Assembly (NCBI GenBank): GCA_031418775.1 | Contig: JANOJN010000009.1 | Span: 21,578 to 85,577, forward strand | Source of the DNA: JANLQX01 sp031418775 | GTDB taxonomy: Bacteria; Actinomycetota; Acidimicrobiia; Acidimicrobiales; JANYDT01 | Direction: 5' to 3' | Length of the DNA stretch: 64,000 bases | In this document: in pieces, positions 1-9,328 of the stretch | Layout: each line of letters starts with the position of its first letter | Numbering within the stretch: the stretch's first letter is position 1 | Made by a program: the position numbers and the translations under genes | Notes under the pieces: model-generated | The model's input: only the letters and a program-made list of their open reading frames with translations | Databases searched by the model: none | What the model was told of the DNA's origin: nothing

Positions 1-95
1 CAACGGTACGGCAGAGCACCCGGCGACACCAGCGACGATGTACGAAAGGTCCGCCCAGCCGTCACCGTCGTTGTGTTGAGCGGCATCGCGCTCAT
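1..95 (-). CDS. Possible 5' end of a gene running off the left edge
   Basis: On the minus strand an ATG at 95 opens a frame that stays open to the window edge (about 31 residues). It starts with acidic residues and then a run that looks like the beginning of a membrane helix (GWADLSYIVAGVAG). An AGGTGG sequence lies directly upstream, rather close for a ribosome site. The layout faintly recalls small ATP-synthase-associated AtpZ-like proteins, but too little is visible to name it. A plus-strand frame is also open here, so this call is weak. Confidence 0.25.
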   Translation of the reverse strand, partial: MSAMPLNTTTVTAGRTFRTSSLVSPGALPYR

Positions 96-229
96 CCACC
101 TAGTCGGCTGCACAGCAAGCTGCAGTCCCCTGTTTCATAGTCGGACTCGCCGTCTACGCGCGCGGCGAACTGGCCCGCCCCCGCAAGAATTCCCCACGCG
201 GCCAACTCCTGAGGCGGCGCTGTCGTCCC

Positions 230-1981
230 TCAGGCGGCACCGCCCGTATCGGACAGGGCGAGGGCATACATCAGCCAGGCTGCGTGCGGCATCCATTGCT
301 CGCCCCATCGCCAGTTCTGGAGCGGATCGTCGGCCCACGGATCGGGTGCGAACGCAACGTCGTCCTCGTTCTCGAAACCGGCCGTGACGCCGTTGGCGAC
401 ACCGCCGGGGGCGTTGTCGAACGGTGGCACGTAGACCGGGTTGTTGCGCCCACGACCCTGAAGCATGCACACGTCGAACGGGTTGGCACCGAGGATCCAG
501 TCGATCCACCGCCACGCCGCGTCGCGAACGTCGGTGCGCTGGTCCCCTTTGGCCACTCCGAATGCCGCTGCGGCCAAGGAGGCGAGTCGGGCGTTCTCAC
601 CCTGCCACCAATAGCCTGACGGATTGCGATGCGGGAAGAACCACCTCGCGTGCGCTCCGGTGTCGGGAGTCATCACCCAATGCGGCGGGTACCCGAAAGG
701 GTTCTCGAGACCAAGCGAGAGTTGCGCATCGACCAGATGTGCCGCAACCAAGCCAGCAGTCTCGGCCATACCGAGAGCCGGAAACGCGGCGGCGACACGT
801 GAGAGCGCGACGATCGGCAAGCCGGCATCGCTGGCGTGAAAGAACGACCGGCGTTCCTCACGATCGGCAACCAACCACGTCACGTCGCCGGCGTTCCGCA
901 CGCGGCCCGTCAGCGATGCCACTCGACGCGCCAACTCCCCCGCCGCTACCGGGTCGGCGTCGACGAGCGCCAACTCACACGCGGCGAGCAGCGCACAGGT
1001 GTCGTCGAGCACGTTCTCGTCAAGGTCGTCATCGGCGCCATGGGTCCGGTACCGGTGACCGTGCTCGACCAGATGGTGGAACCCTGATCGAGCCGCGCTG
1101 AGGTACCGGTCGCTGTCAAACTCACCGCCACGGTCGACGGTGGAAGCGAGCGCCAACGCCGCCACCGCCATCCCTCCGCCCTGTCGCCAACCACAGCGAT
1201 AGCCGTCGTAGAGGTCACCGGCTTGCGTGCGGTACGTGGAAACGCAACGTTGCTCCGGATCCTTCGACCAGCGGTCGAACACGGTCATGTTCCAGTACCC
1301 ATCAGCGTCGTGCATCCGCACCAGCCAATCGGCGCCGTGGGTGGCTTCGTCACGAAGCCGTTCGAGGAAGTACGGGTGGGCACCGGCCGCCCGGTACAAC
1401 TGCCAACAGCGAAGGAGCGTCCAGACCACCAGCGGTGTCTGCTGCGGGTTCATGCCCGCCGCATACGACAGATGCGAGAGGTACTTGCTGGTGTCGCCCG
1501 AAGCGTCGTACCAACCACCGTGAACGTCGCGGCGCGTGCCGTCATCGATGCGCGGCGCGTTCGCGTCGGCCTTGTCGTACACACCGGTGCATCGCTGACC
1601 CTTCAGGTAAAACACGATGTCGGAGATCATCGAGCGCTGGTCGCGTTCGGCCCGAACCGTGATCGTTCCGCTCTGGCCACTCCCACCGTCTGCGGTTCGC
1701 CAGCGCACTTCATACCGCCCGGGTCGAACGAGCGCGTCGAGATCGACACGCCACCACGGTCCCGGCGACCACCCGTCAACGCCACCGACGAACCTCGGGG
1801 TGACGACGCCAACGCATGCTCCCGTGGTGACGTCGATCACCTCGACATCGACCCAGCCCACGTCAGCCCGTGCTTCGACCAAGATCGGCTTGGGACCGTG
1901 GGCGGCATAGCCGACATGGTTGAACAGCACCCGAATCGGTACATGCATCGGCACGGGCAGATCAGCAGTCCCATCGTTCAT
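230..1981 (-). CDS. GH9 family glycoside hydrolase, possibly an exo-glucosaminidase
   Basis: A 583-residue enzyme with an N-terminal Ig-like (CelD_N type) domain at about residues 12-108 and a GH9 (alpha/alpha)6 barrel after it. The GH9 signature GGWYDASGD lies at 155-163 and supplies the catalytic base aspartates; a glutamate in NWRWGEQW near residue 561 is the likely proton donor. The motif carries one extra residue compared with classical cellulases (YDAGD), a form I associate with the GH9 subgroup acting on glucosamine oligosaccharides. The ATG at 1981 is chosen because it overlaps the nagB stop by four bases (ATGA), so the two are translationally coupled. No signal peptide is visible, so the enzyme is probably cytoplasmic and works on imported oligosaccharides. 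The glucosaminidase reading is inference from nagB; a cellodextrinase is the alternative. Confidence 0.85.
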   Translation of the reverse strand: MNDGTADLPVPMHVPIRVLFNHVGYAAHGPKPILVEARADVGWVDVEVIDVTTGACVGVVTPRFVGGVDGWSPGPWWRVDLDALVRPGRYEVRWRTADGGSGQSGTITVRAERDQRSMISDIVFYLKGQRCTGVYDKADANAPRIDDGTRRDVHGGWYDASGDTSKYLSHLSYAAGMNPQQTPLVVWTLLRCWQLYRAAGAHPYFLERLRDEATHGADWLVRMHDADGYWNMTVFDRWSKDPEQRCVSTYRTQAGDLYDGYRCGWRQGGGMAVAALALASTVDRGGEFDSDRYLSAARSGFHHLVEHGHRYRTHGADDDLDENVLDDTCALLAACELALVDADPVAAGELARRVASLTGRVRNAGDVTWLVADREERRSFFHASDAGLPIVALSRVAAAFPALGMAETAGLVAAHLVDAQLSLGLENPFGYPPHWVMTPDTGAHARWFFPHRNPSGYWWQGENARLASLAAAAFGVAKGDQRTDVRDAAWRWIDWILGANPFDVCMLQGRGRNNPVYVPPFDNAPGGVANGVTAGFENEDDVAFAPDPWADDPLQNWRWGEQWMPHAAWLMYALALSDTGGAA

Positions 1982-2796
1982 TGAAGACCGTTCTTCGCCT
2001 CGTTGTTCGCCGGGTCCGGGAGCTTCTGCCACGCGGGTCGATTGGCGTACACGTCGCGGTAATACTCCGCCAGTAGGAGCAGTCCGGCCGCGGCCTCGTC
2101 GACGACGACCGTTGCATGCGGGTGCAGCTGCAGCGCGGAAGCAGGGAACATCGCCGACAACGGGCCTTCCACGAGGCTTGCGACGGCAGATGCTTTTCCC
2201 GTTCCGCACGCGATGAGCACAACGTGGCGGGCATCGAGGATTGTGCCGATGCCTTGCGTGATGACGTGGTGGGGCACTTCATCGATCGAGTCGAAGAAGC
2301 GCGCGTTGTCCTCCCGGGTCTGACGGGTCAACGTCTTGACCCGGGTCCGCGAGCTGAGCGCCGACGTCGGCTCGTTGAAACCGATATGGCCGTCCGACCC
2401 GACTCCGAGGATCTGCAGATCGAGGGGCGAAGCCGCGAGCCGGGCCTCGTACTCAGCACATGCGACCCGCGGGTCGTCGGCATGCACGTTCGGCCCGAAG
2501 AGCCGCTCCGAAGCGACGTCGAGGTGATCGAGCAGCTCTGTGTGAAGGAACGCCCGGTAGGACTGGTCATGGCCCTCGGGCAGGCCGACGTATTCGTCGA
2601 GCATGTACATCGACGTCTCCGCGAACGACACGCGGCCGCTGCGATTCCGGTCGATGAGCGAGCGGTAGATCTCCAGCGGGGAGCTCCCGGTAGCGAGACC
2701 GATCCCCGCGTTCGGCTTCGACCGGACGAGGTGTTCGATCTGGTCCGCGATGAGAGCACCCGCGGCGGAAGGCTCGGCGACGATGACGACTTCCAC
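1978..2796 (-). CDS. nagB: Glucosamine-6-phosphate deaminase
   Basis: A 272-residue deaminase that converts glucosamine 6-phosphate to fructose 6-phosphate and ammonia, feeding amino sugars into glycolysis. The phosphate-binding ATGSSP loop is near residue 35, and the catalytic residues fall where expected at a constant offset of six from the E. coli enzyme: Asp67 (LDEYVG), Asp135 and His137 (GSDGHIGFNE) and Glu142. Length matches the family (about 266). It is the upstream gene of a two-gene operon with the GH9 hydrolase, with a four-base stop/start overlap. Confidence 0.95.
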   Translation of the reverse strand: MEVVIVAEPSAAGALIADQIEHLVRSKPNAGIGLATGSSPLEIYRSLIDRNRSGRVSFAETSMYMLDEYVGLPEGHDQSYRAFLHTELLDHLDVASERLFGPNVHADDPRVACAEYEARLAASPLDLQILGVGSDGHIGFNEPTSALSSRTRVKTLTRQTREDNARFFDSIDEVPHHVITQGIGTILDARHVVLIACGTGKASAVASLVEGPLSAMFPASALQLHPHATVVVDEAAAGLLLLAEYYRDVYANRPAWQKLPDPANNEAKNGLQ

Positions 2797-3023
2797 GGCA
2801 CAATCCTTATCTCAGCTTGCAGCCCCAGTCAGACCAGAGCGCACTTCCCCGGATATGCGAGAAACGCTGTCTCCGAATGCGTAAAACGCTGCTCTCTCCT
2901 TGGATCACCGTGTCCCGCGCCGAACGGGCCGCTTTGCAAGGTTGCTCAGTTCCACCACGTCCACCTTGGCCGCCGAGGGTCTTCTTCACGGAGTCGCTCG
3001 GGTGAACAGGGTTGACGAGACCG

Positions 3024-5306
3024 CTATCGGCCGAAGCGGCGCAGGCGCAGGCTGTTGGAGACGACGAAGACGCTGGAGAAGGCCATGGCCGCGCCGGCGA
3101 TGAGCGGGTTGAGGTAGCCCAACGCGGCAAGCGGGATGGCGGCGACGTTGTACGCGAAGGCCCAGAACAGGTTCGCCTTGATCGTGGCGAGCGTGCGTCG
3201 AGAGAGCCGGATGGCGTCGGCGGCAGTGCGAAGGTCACCGCGGACCAAGGTGAGGTCGGCGGCTTCGATGGCAGCATCACTGCCGGTGCCCATGGCAAGA
3301 CCGAGGTCGGCCTGGGCGAGGGCCGCAGCATCGTTGACGCCGTCTCCCACCATGGCCACGATCCGGCCTTGCGCCTGGAGCTCCTTGATCCGCGCCACCT
3401 TGTCGGCCGGGAGCACGTCGGCAATCACTTCATCGATCCCGACCGCATTGGCCACCGTTCGAGCGACCGTCTCGTTGTCACCGGTGAGCAGGATCGGCCG
3501 CAACCCCAACGCCTTCAACTGGGCAACGGCCTCGGCACTCGTCGGCTTCGCCGTGTCGGCCACGGTGAACAGCGCAGCAGCCTTTCCGTCGATCGCCGCC
3601 ATGATCGCGGTACGTCCGGATTGCTCGGCATCACGCTGTGCCGCGATCAGAACATCGGGGATGGCAACGGACCAGTCGGCGAGGAGTCGCGGGCGACCGG
3701 CCACAATGGCCCGACCGGCGACGACGCCCTGCACGCCGAGACCCTCGTGGTTGGCGAACGACTCGACCGGCGGCAACGCACCTAGCCGTTCGGTTGCGGC
3801 CAAGGCAATCGCCTTGGCAATCGGGTGCACCGAGGCGTGCTCTGCCGCACCGACGAGCCCGAGGACCTCGTCGGCATCGAAACCGGGAGCGGAAATCACG
3901 TCGACAAGTGACATCCGGCCCGTGGTGACGGTGCCGGTCTTGTCCATCACGATGGTGTCGACCCGCCGCGTTGATTCCAGGATCTCCGGTCCCTTGATCA
4001 CGATGCCCATCTGCGCGCCGCGGCCGGTGCCAACCAACAACGCAGTTGGCGTGGCGAGCCCGAGCGCACAGGGGCAGGCAATAATAAGCACACTTACAGC
4101 AGCGGTGAACGCTGCCTGCCCGCCTTCGCCACGCACCAGCCAGTACGCCAACGTCAACGCGGCAAGGCCGATGACGACCGGAACGAACACGGCCGACACC
4201 CGGTCCGCCAGTCGCTGCACCGGCGCTTTTCCGGTCTGCGCCTCTTCGACGAGTCGGGCCATCTGGGCGAGAGCGGTGTCCGAGCCGACCCTCGTTGCCC
4301 GGACGACCAGGCGTCCGCCCACATTCACCGTGGCACCGGTGACAGGATCGCCAGGCCGGACCTCGACCGGGACGCTCTCCCCTGTCAGGAGTGACGCGTC
4401 GATGGCGGACGAGCCCGATTCGATCACGCCGTCCGTCGCGACCTTCTCGCCGGGCCGAACCACGAAACGTGACCCGACGACCAGCGCGTCGATGGACACC
4501 GTTGTTTCGAGGCCATTGGCGTCGACGACGGTCGCCTCCTTTGCACCCAGCGTGAGCAGCGCTCGCAATGCAGCACCCGCCTGCCGCTTGGCCTTGCTCT
4601 CGAAGTAGCGACCGCCGAGGAGGAACACGATCACCGCCGACGCGACCTCGAGATAGAGATGACCGGCGGCGCTGTCGCGGCGCAGCGTCAGCTCGAAGCC
4701 CATCTTCATGCCCACCATGCCGGCATGACCGAAGAACAGTGCGTACAGCGACCAGACATAGGCCGAGAGCGTGCCGACGGAAATCAGCGTGTCCATCGTC
4801 GTCGCCCGGTGGCGAGCGTTCATCCATGCGGCCCGATGGAACGGCCATCCGCCCCACACCACGACCGGCGACGCCAGTGTGAGAGCAAGCCACTGCCAGT
4901 TGTCGAACTGCGCGGCCGGGACCATCGACATCACCGCGACCGGCACCGCCAAGGCCGCCGACACGAGCAACCGCTGACGCAACTCGGCCACGTGACGCTC
5001 CGCGTCGGCGTCTTTCGCCGATCCCGGCGAGCCGCCGCGTTGGGACCCATCCGAACTTGATGCGACTGCGACGGCCGGCGTCGTGACGACCGGTGCGGCT
5101 TGATAGCCGATCGCCTCCACCGCATGCACGAGTTGCTCGGTCGTGACCGAACCCGTGGCCATCCTCACGGAGGCCTGCTCCGTCGCGTAGTTGACCGTGG
5201 CTTCGACACCGTCGAGCTTGTTGAGGCGTTTCTCGATCCGCGCTGCGCACGATGCACACGTCATCCCGGCGATGTCGAGACGAACCGTTTCCGTGCTCGA
5301 GGCCAT
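3024..5306 (-). CDS. copA: Copper-translocating P1B-type ATPase
   Basis: A 760-residue Cu+ export ATPase in the plasma membrane. It has one N-terminal heavy-metal-associated domain with CASC at residues 17-20, the transport motif CPC at 411-413, the actuator TGES at 308-311, the phosphorylated aspartate in DKTGT near 455, the HP dipeptide near 494 (SVHPIAKA) and the hinge GDGVND at 654-659. A longer reading frame begins at 5372, but that start would sit inside the CsoR-type palindrome, so the ATG at 5306 is preferred. It is divergent from csoR and the multicopper oxidase, which fits copper-induced derepression. Confidence 0.95.
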   Translation of the reverse strand: MASSTETVRLDIAGMTCASCAARIEKRLNKLDGVEATVNYATEQASVRMATGSVTTEQLVHAVEAIGYQAAPVVTTPAVAVASSSDGSQRGGSPGSAKDADAERHVAELRQRLLVSAALAVPVAVMSMVPAAQFDNWQWLALTLASPVVVWGGWPFHRAAWMNARHRATTMDTLISVGTLSAYVWSLYALFFGHAGMVGMKMGFELTLRRDSAAGHLYLEVASAVIVFLLGGRYFESKAKRQAGAALRALLTLGAKEATVVDANGLETTVSIDALVVGSRFVVRPGEKVATDGVIESGSSAIDASLLTGESVPVEVRPGDPVTGATVNVGGRLVVRATRVGSDTALAQMARLVEEAQTGKAPVQRLADRVSAVFVPVVIGLAALTLAYWLVRGEGGQAAFTAAVSVLIIACPCALGLATPTALLVGTGRGAQMGIVIKGPEILESTRRVDTIVMDKTGTVTTGRMSLVDVISAPGFDADEVLGLVGAAEHASVHPIAKAIALAATERLGALPPVESFANHEGLGVQGVVAGRAIVAGRPRLLADWSVAIPDVLIAAQRDAEQSGRTAIMAAIDGKAAALFTVADTAKPTSAEAVAQLKALGLRPILLTGDNETVARTVANAVGIDEVIADVLPADKVARIKELQAQGRIVAMVGDGVNDAAALAQADLGLAMGTGSDAAIEAADLTLVRGDLRTAADAIRLSRRTLATIKANLFWAFAYNVAAIPLAALGYLNPLIAGAAMAFSSVFVVSNSLRLRRFGR

Positions 5307-5372
5307 GCTGTCGTTTCCCGGTGATGTGATGGCCGCCACGACGACGCTCCTTGCGTTTGAAATTCCTGTCAT

Positions 5373-5389
5373 ATACCCTAGGGGGGTAT
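5373..5389. promoter_or_regulatory. CsoR-type operator between copA and csoR
   Basis: ATACCC (5373-5378) and GGGTAT (5384-5389) form a perfect inverted repeat around a G-rich centre, in the copA/csoR divergent region. This matches the known CsoR box architecture (TACCC...GGGTA). The regulator gene lies 26 bases downstream, which fits autoregulation of csoR together with control of copA. Confidence 0.8.
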
Positions 5390-5415
5390 CCCACGTCTGT
5401 CAAGGAGACAACGCG

Positions 5416-5700
5416 ATGACAACTGGCTACGCAGCCAACAAGGCCGACCACCTCGCCCGCCTCAGGCGCATCGAGGGCCAGGTACGCGGCCTGCAGCGGA
5501 TGGTCGACGAGGACACCTACTGCATCGACGTACTCACCCAGGTGGCCTCGGTCAGCAAAGCGCTGCAGAGCGTTGCCGTGAACCTCCTCGACGAGCACCT
5601 CCACCACTGCGTCGCCAGCGCCGTCGCCACGAGCGGCCCCGAGGGTGCCGTCAAGATCTCGGAAGCGACCAAAGCCATCCAACGTCTGCTGAAGGCCTGA
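5416..5700 (+). CDS. csoR: Copper-sensing repressor of the CsoR family
   Basis: A 94-residue all-helical repressor. The start at ATG 5416 is set by an AAGGAG ribosome site at 5402-5407; a longer open frame upstream would cross the operator. The Cu+ ligand set is visible: a cysteine in DTYCIDVL and the later His and Cys in HLHHCV. The DHLARLRRIEGQVRGLQRMV segment is the standard first helix of the family. The multicopper oxidase gene starts one base after the stop, so both probably form an operon derepressed by Cu+. Confidence 0.93.
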   Translation: MTTGYAANKADHLARLRRIEGQVRGLQRMVDEDTYCIDVLTQVASVSKALQSVAVNLLDEHLHHCVASAVATSGPEGAVKISEATKAIQRLLKA

Positions 5701-5701
5701 A

Positions 5702-7270
5702 GTGTCGCGCCACCCCCGCCACAATCTGGACGATCTCGAATCACCGACGACGCGACACTCGACGAGTCGATTGTCGCGCCGTGAGGTTCTCACCGGCGCC
5801 AGCGCCCTGCTGCTGATCGGCGCGACGGGACCTAGCGCGCTGGCAGCGACGTCCACGAAACCGCTGTCGTCGAAACTCGTCGGTCCGACCGATCCGGCAG
5901 TCGAGGCCCGGGACCGGAAACGACGACGGCCCGGAGCGGGTCTCGTGAAGGCGACCGTGACTGCCTCACCCGTCAAGGCGGTGGTTGGTGGCCGTGAGGT
6001 CGCGACCTGGGCGTTCGGCGACCGACCCGGTGCCGGCGGTATTCGGGCGAAGGTCGGCGATCTGATCGAGGCGACGTTCGTGAACAAGCTTCCATCGGCG
6101 AATACCCTCCACTGGCACGGCATCGCGCTTCGCAACGACATGGACGGCGTCCATGGCCTCACGCAATCAGTGGTCGATCCGGGTCGTACGTTCACGTACC
6201 GTTTCACCGCACCCGATGCCGGCACGTACTGGTTTCACCCGCACATGGGTCTCGAGCTGGACAAGGGGCTTTATGCGCCGCTGATCATCGAAGACCCGAA
6301 CGACCCTGTCGACGTCGATGTGGATGCGACCCTGATGCTCGACGACTGGCTCGACGGTTACGGCCGCACCCAGGAACAAGTCCTCGCCGAGCTCGAGACG
6401 GGTGGCGGCCACTCCGGCCACCAAATGAACGGCATGGGCAACATGGTCAACATGGGCAACATGATGGGCGGTTCAGGGTCCGGCCTCACCGGCGACGTCA
6501 CGTACCCGCTGCACGTCATCAACGGACGCGGACCGAACGAGCGCGACACGGTGACGGCGAAACCGGGACAACGGGTCCGCATCCGGCTCATCAACGCCGG
6601 GTCCGACACTGCGTACCGGGTCGCCGTCGCAGATCACAAACTGACGGTCACCCACGCGGACGGCTTCCCGGTCAAACCGGTCGTGGTCGACACGGTCCTG
6701 TTGGGTATGGGTGAACGCTACGACGTTGTCGTGACCGTCAAGTCGGGTGCCTTCGCGATCGTCGCCGTTCCGGAGGGCAAGACCGACCCGGCCGGCGAAG
6801 CGGTCCTACGCACCACCACGACCGCGAAATCACCCGCGCCTGGATCCCGACCGAGTGCACTCGACGGTCGAACGCTCGCCTACCGCGACCTCCAACCCAC
6901 CGACGCGGCACGCCTTCCCGACCGCAAGCCGACCCGCACCGCCACGATTGCCCTGACGGCGAAGATGTCGGGCTACACCCACGGGATCAACGGCCGCTCC
7001 TTTCCGGACAGCGCGCCGATCGTGATCCGTCAGGGTGAGCGATTGCGGCTGCGGATCTTGAACGACACGATGATGTTCCACCCGATCCACCTGCACGGCC
7101 ACACGTTCCAGGTCGTGGGCTCATCACGCAAGGACACGGTCAACGTTCCCTCGATGAGCGCCGTCGAGATCGACATCGAAGCCGACAACCCCGGTCAATG
7201 GATGCTGCACTGCCACAACACGTATCACCTGGAATCAGGAATGGCGACGGTGCTCTCCTACCGACGGTGA
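5702..7270 (+). CDS. Tat-exported multicopper oxidase (CueO/CopA-like)
   Basis: A 522-residue laccase-type oxidase that probably oxidises Cu+ outside the membrane. It starts with GTG one base after csoR. Residues 23-49 form a twin-arginine signal (SRREVLTG followed by a hydrophobic stretch and ALA). Copper ligands are seen as HWH at 137-139, FHPH at 178-181, HPIHLHG at 460-466 and HCHNTYH at 503-509. A Met/Asn/Gly-rich loop at about 240-256 (eight methionines or so) resembles the methionine-rich copper-binding segment of CueO, though it sits at a different place. It shares the csoR transcript. Confidence 0.92.
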   Translation: MSRHPRHNLDDLESPTTRHSTSRLSRREVLTGASALLLIGATGPSALAATSTKPLSSKLVGPTDPAVEARDRKRRRPGAGLVKATVTASPVKAVVGGREVATWAFGDRPGAGGIRAKVGDLIEATFVNKLPSANTLHWHGIALRNDMDGVHGLTQSVVDPGRTFTYRFTAPDAGTYWFHPHMGLELDKGLYAPLIIEDPNDPVDVDVDATLMLDDWLDGYGRTQEQVLAELETGGGHSGHQMNGMGNMVNMGNMMGGSGSGLTGDVTYPLHVINGRGPNERDTVTAKPGQRVRIRLINAGSDTAYRVAVADHKLTVTHADGFPVKPVVVDTVLLGMGERYDVVVTVKSGAFAIVAVPEGKTDPAGEAVLRTTTTAKSPAPGSRPSALDGRTLAYRDLQPTDAARLPDRKPTRTATIALTAKMSGYTHGINGRSFPDSAPIVIRQGERLRLRILNDTMMFHPIHLHGHTFQVVGSSRKDTVNVPSMSAVEIDIEADNPGQWMLHCHNTYHLESGMATVLSYRR

Positions 7271-7347
7271 CTCTGCAACAGATGTCGCGCTGACATGAAC
7301 CACGACGGCGCTCGCGGAGGAACCCTGGCCAGCGGGGCTGCGCCACT

Positions 7348-8460
7348 TCAACCCACCGCAAGACTCCACAGCGGCACGGCTTCGGCGAAGCCTTTGAGCT
7401 GACGGCGCCCGGCCGGTTCGAAGGCCAGCCCGGCGACACGGGTTGTGACGGCGGAGTTGACCAGAAGTTCCCCGGGTACGGCGATGTCGGCGATACGCGA
7501 GGCGAGATTGGCGGTGTCGCCGTAGATGTCTCCCCCGCTCGTGATGACCAGTCCGTGAGCCACGCCGCCGCGCGCACTCGACCCCCATGTGCCGGCGCGG
7601 GTGATGAGCTCGGATCCGATCCGGCATGCCGCTGCGCTGTCAACGGTGCTGAACATCACCTCATCGCCGATCAACTTCACCAGCCGGCCACCGTGCTCGC
7701 TGACCAGGTCGACCGCGGCCGCTTCGAACTCGACAAGGAGAGCTAACAACTCCGATGCGCTCATCGTTGCGGAACGGGCCGTGAAGCCATTGAGATCGAC
7801 GAACCCGACGGTGAGCGGCGTTGTTGCGTAGTCCGTCGTACCAAGGCGCGCTCGCCTGGTCGATTGCGTGCCGAACTCGAGATGCGCGCGGAACATCGGA
7901 TCGAAGATGCCAACCGCCTCCTGCACCAACTCGATGGCGACCAGATTGGCTTGTGCCCGCTCGAGTTCGGTGCCCTTCTCGCTCAACCCTGCCTCGACAT
8001 CACGCATGAACATCTCACTCGCAGCTTCTGCGATCCGCCGCAACGATCCTCCGACCACCCGCACGAAGTGCAACAGCTCCTCGGGGCTGAAGAACGCCCC
8101 GGCCATCGTGAACGTTCGGAACATGGCCAGATCGGCCTCGGTGTAGACGGGCTCGCCCTCGAGGGTGTCAGGGAAACCGCCGGCGCGTCGAATCCGCTTC
8201 ACCAATTCGACGCTCAGCCCCGACGCAAGAGCAGTCTCCTCCACGGTACGACGCGGTCCCGGCCTCAGCCGCAGATCGCCCCCGAGAGAGACGAGCTGCC
8301 CCGCCTCACGCGCCGCGACCATCTGCGGCAGTGTGGCGCCCTGCTCCTCGATCCATCGCAAGAGGTCCAGCCGTTCGGCGGCACCGCTCAATGCGGGGTC
8401 GTACAGTCGATGTTCACGCCAGATCGATGTGCGATCGCCGCCGTCCTCCAGCTCGTCCAT
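7348..8460 (-). CDS. Class III adenylate cyclase with N-terminal regulatory domain
   Basis: A 370-residue cyclase. The first half (about 1-185) is helical and looks like the autoinhibitory, pH-responsive domain of Mycobacterium Rv1264. The second half is a class III catalytic domain: the first metal aspartate in VGFVDLNGFT, the substrate lysine and second metal aspartate in KLIGDEVMF, and the substrate aspartate, transition-state Asn and Arg in the segment DIYGDTANLASR. Lys plus Asp as substrate-selecting residues argue for ATP over GTP. All catalytic residues are present, so it should be active as a homodimer. It converges on the multicopper oxidase gene. Confidence 0.9.
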   Translation of the reverse strand: MDELEDGGDRTSIWREHRLYDPALSGAAERLDLLRWIEEQGATLPQMVAAREAGQLVSLGGDLRLRPGPRRTVEETALASGLSVELVKRIRRAGGFPDTLEGEPVYTEADLAMFRTFTMAGAFFSPEELLHFVRVVGGSLRRIAEAASEMFMRDVEAGLSEKGTELERAQANLVAIELVQEAVGIFDPMFRAHLEFGTQSTRRARLGTTDYATTPLTVGFVDLNGFTARSATMSASELLALLVEFEAAAVDLVSEHGGRLVKLIGDEVMFSTVDSAAACRIGSELITRAGTWGSSARGGVAHGLVITSGGDIYGDTANLASRIADIAVPGELLVNSAVTTRVAGLAFEPAGRRQLKGFAEAVPLWSLAVG

Positions 8461-8612
8461 GGAGGAACGTTAACGGCTCACCCTCTCGTTTCGCACGAGT
8501 GCCTTCCAATTGTTACGCGCGCATGATATTCCTCAGAGACGGGAACTGCGAAGGGTCCGCGGGACCGCAACCCACCTGCGCACCGCGACGTCGCCATCGC
8601 TAGTGTGCGGGG

Positions 8613-9272
8613 ATGACGATCGATCGTGTTGCTGCCGACAAACTCCTGACCACCACCCGATCCGTACGCAAACGTCTCGATCTCACCCGCCCGGTTCCCC
8701 CCGAACTGATCGCCGAATGCATCGACATCGCCATGCAGGCGCCGACGGGAACCAACGCCCAGAATTGGGCGTTCGTCGTCGTGACCGACCCGGCAAAGCG
8801 GGCGGCCATTGCCGGCTACTACCGCAAGGCCGGCGAGCTGATGGCGGGGTCCGGTTACCCGCCGCCCCTTGCCGAGGGCGACCCACGCGAACACGTGATG
8901 CCCAAGGTGATGGAGTCGGCGGCATATCTCGGCACGGTCCTGGAGCAGGTCCCGGTGTTCGTCATCCCGTGCGTGAAGGGCCGCGTGGAGAACGTGCCCA
9001 TGGTGGTGGCGCAGGCGTCAACATACGGGTCGATCCTGCCGGCGGCGTGGAGCTTCATGCTCGCGGCGCGGGCGCGCGGGCTCGGCACGGTGTGGACGAG
9101 TGTTCACCTGTTCTTCGAAAAGGACGTGGCGACGCTGCTCGGAATACCCGACGACTGGACGCAGGCGGCACTGTTCCCCGTCGCCTATTACACCGGTGAT
9201 GATTTCAAGCCGGCTCACCGACTGCCGTCAGCGGAGATGACCCACTGGGATTCGTGGGGCACGCACAGCTGA
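8613..9272 (+). CDS. Nitroreductase-family FMN oxidoreductase
   Basis: A 219-residue nitroreductase-fold protein. The N-terminal FMN-binding segment (TTRSVRKRLDLTRPV) and the QAPTGTNAQNWAFVVV motif are typical, as is the C-terminal LGTVWTS segment. Its substrate cannot be told from the sequence; members reduce nitroaromatics, quinones or act as dehydrogenases. It stands alone, with about 150 bases separating it from the divergent cyclase gene. Confidence 0.85.
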   Translation: MTIDRVAADKLLTTTRSVRKRLDLTRPVPPELIAECIDIAMQAPTGTNAQNWAFVVVTDPAKRAAIAGYYRKAGELMAGSGYPPPLAEGDPREHVMPKVMESAAYLGTVLEQVPVFVIPCVKGRVENVPMVVAQASTYGSILPAAWSFMLAARARGLGTVWTSVHLFFEKDVATLLGIPDDWTQAALFPVAYYTGDDFKPAHRLPSAEMTHWDSWGTHS

Positions 9273-9328
9273 ACCACTGAGCCTCCGCCGAGGGCGCCGG
9301 CCACGACCGGCCGAGCCATTGCTCGGTG

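Noticed and set aside
3136..6225. Long open frames antisense to or out of frame with copA (490 and 864 codons)
   Set aside because: They are products of GC-rich codon bias opposite real genes; the deduced proteins are Arg/Ala/Pro-rich without motifs, while copA, csoR and the oxidase have full motif sets.
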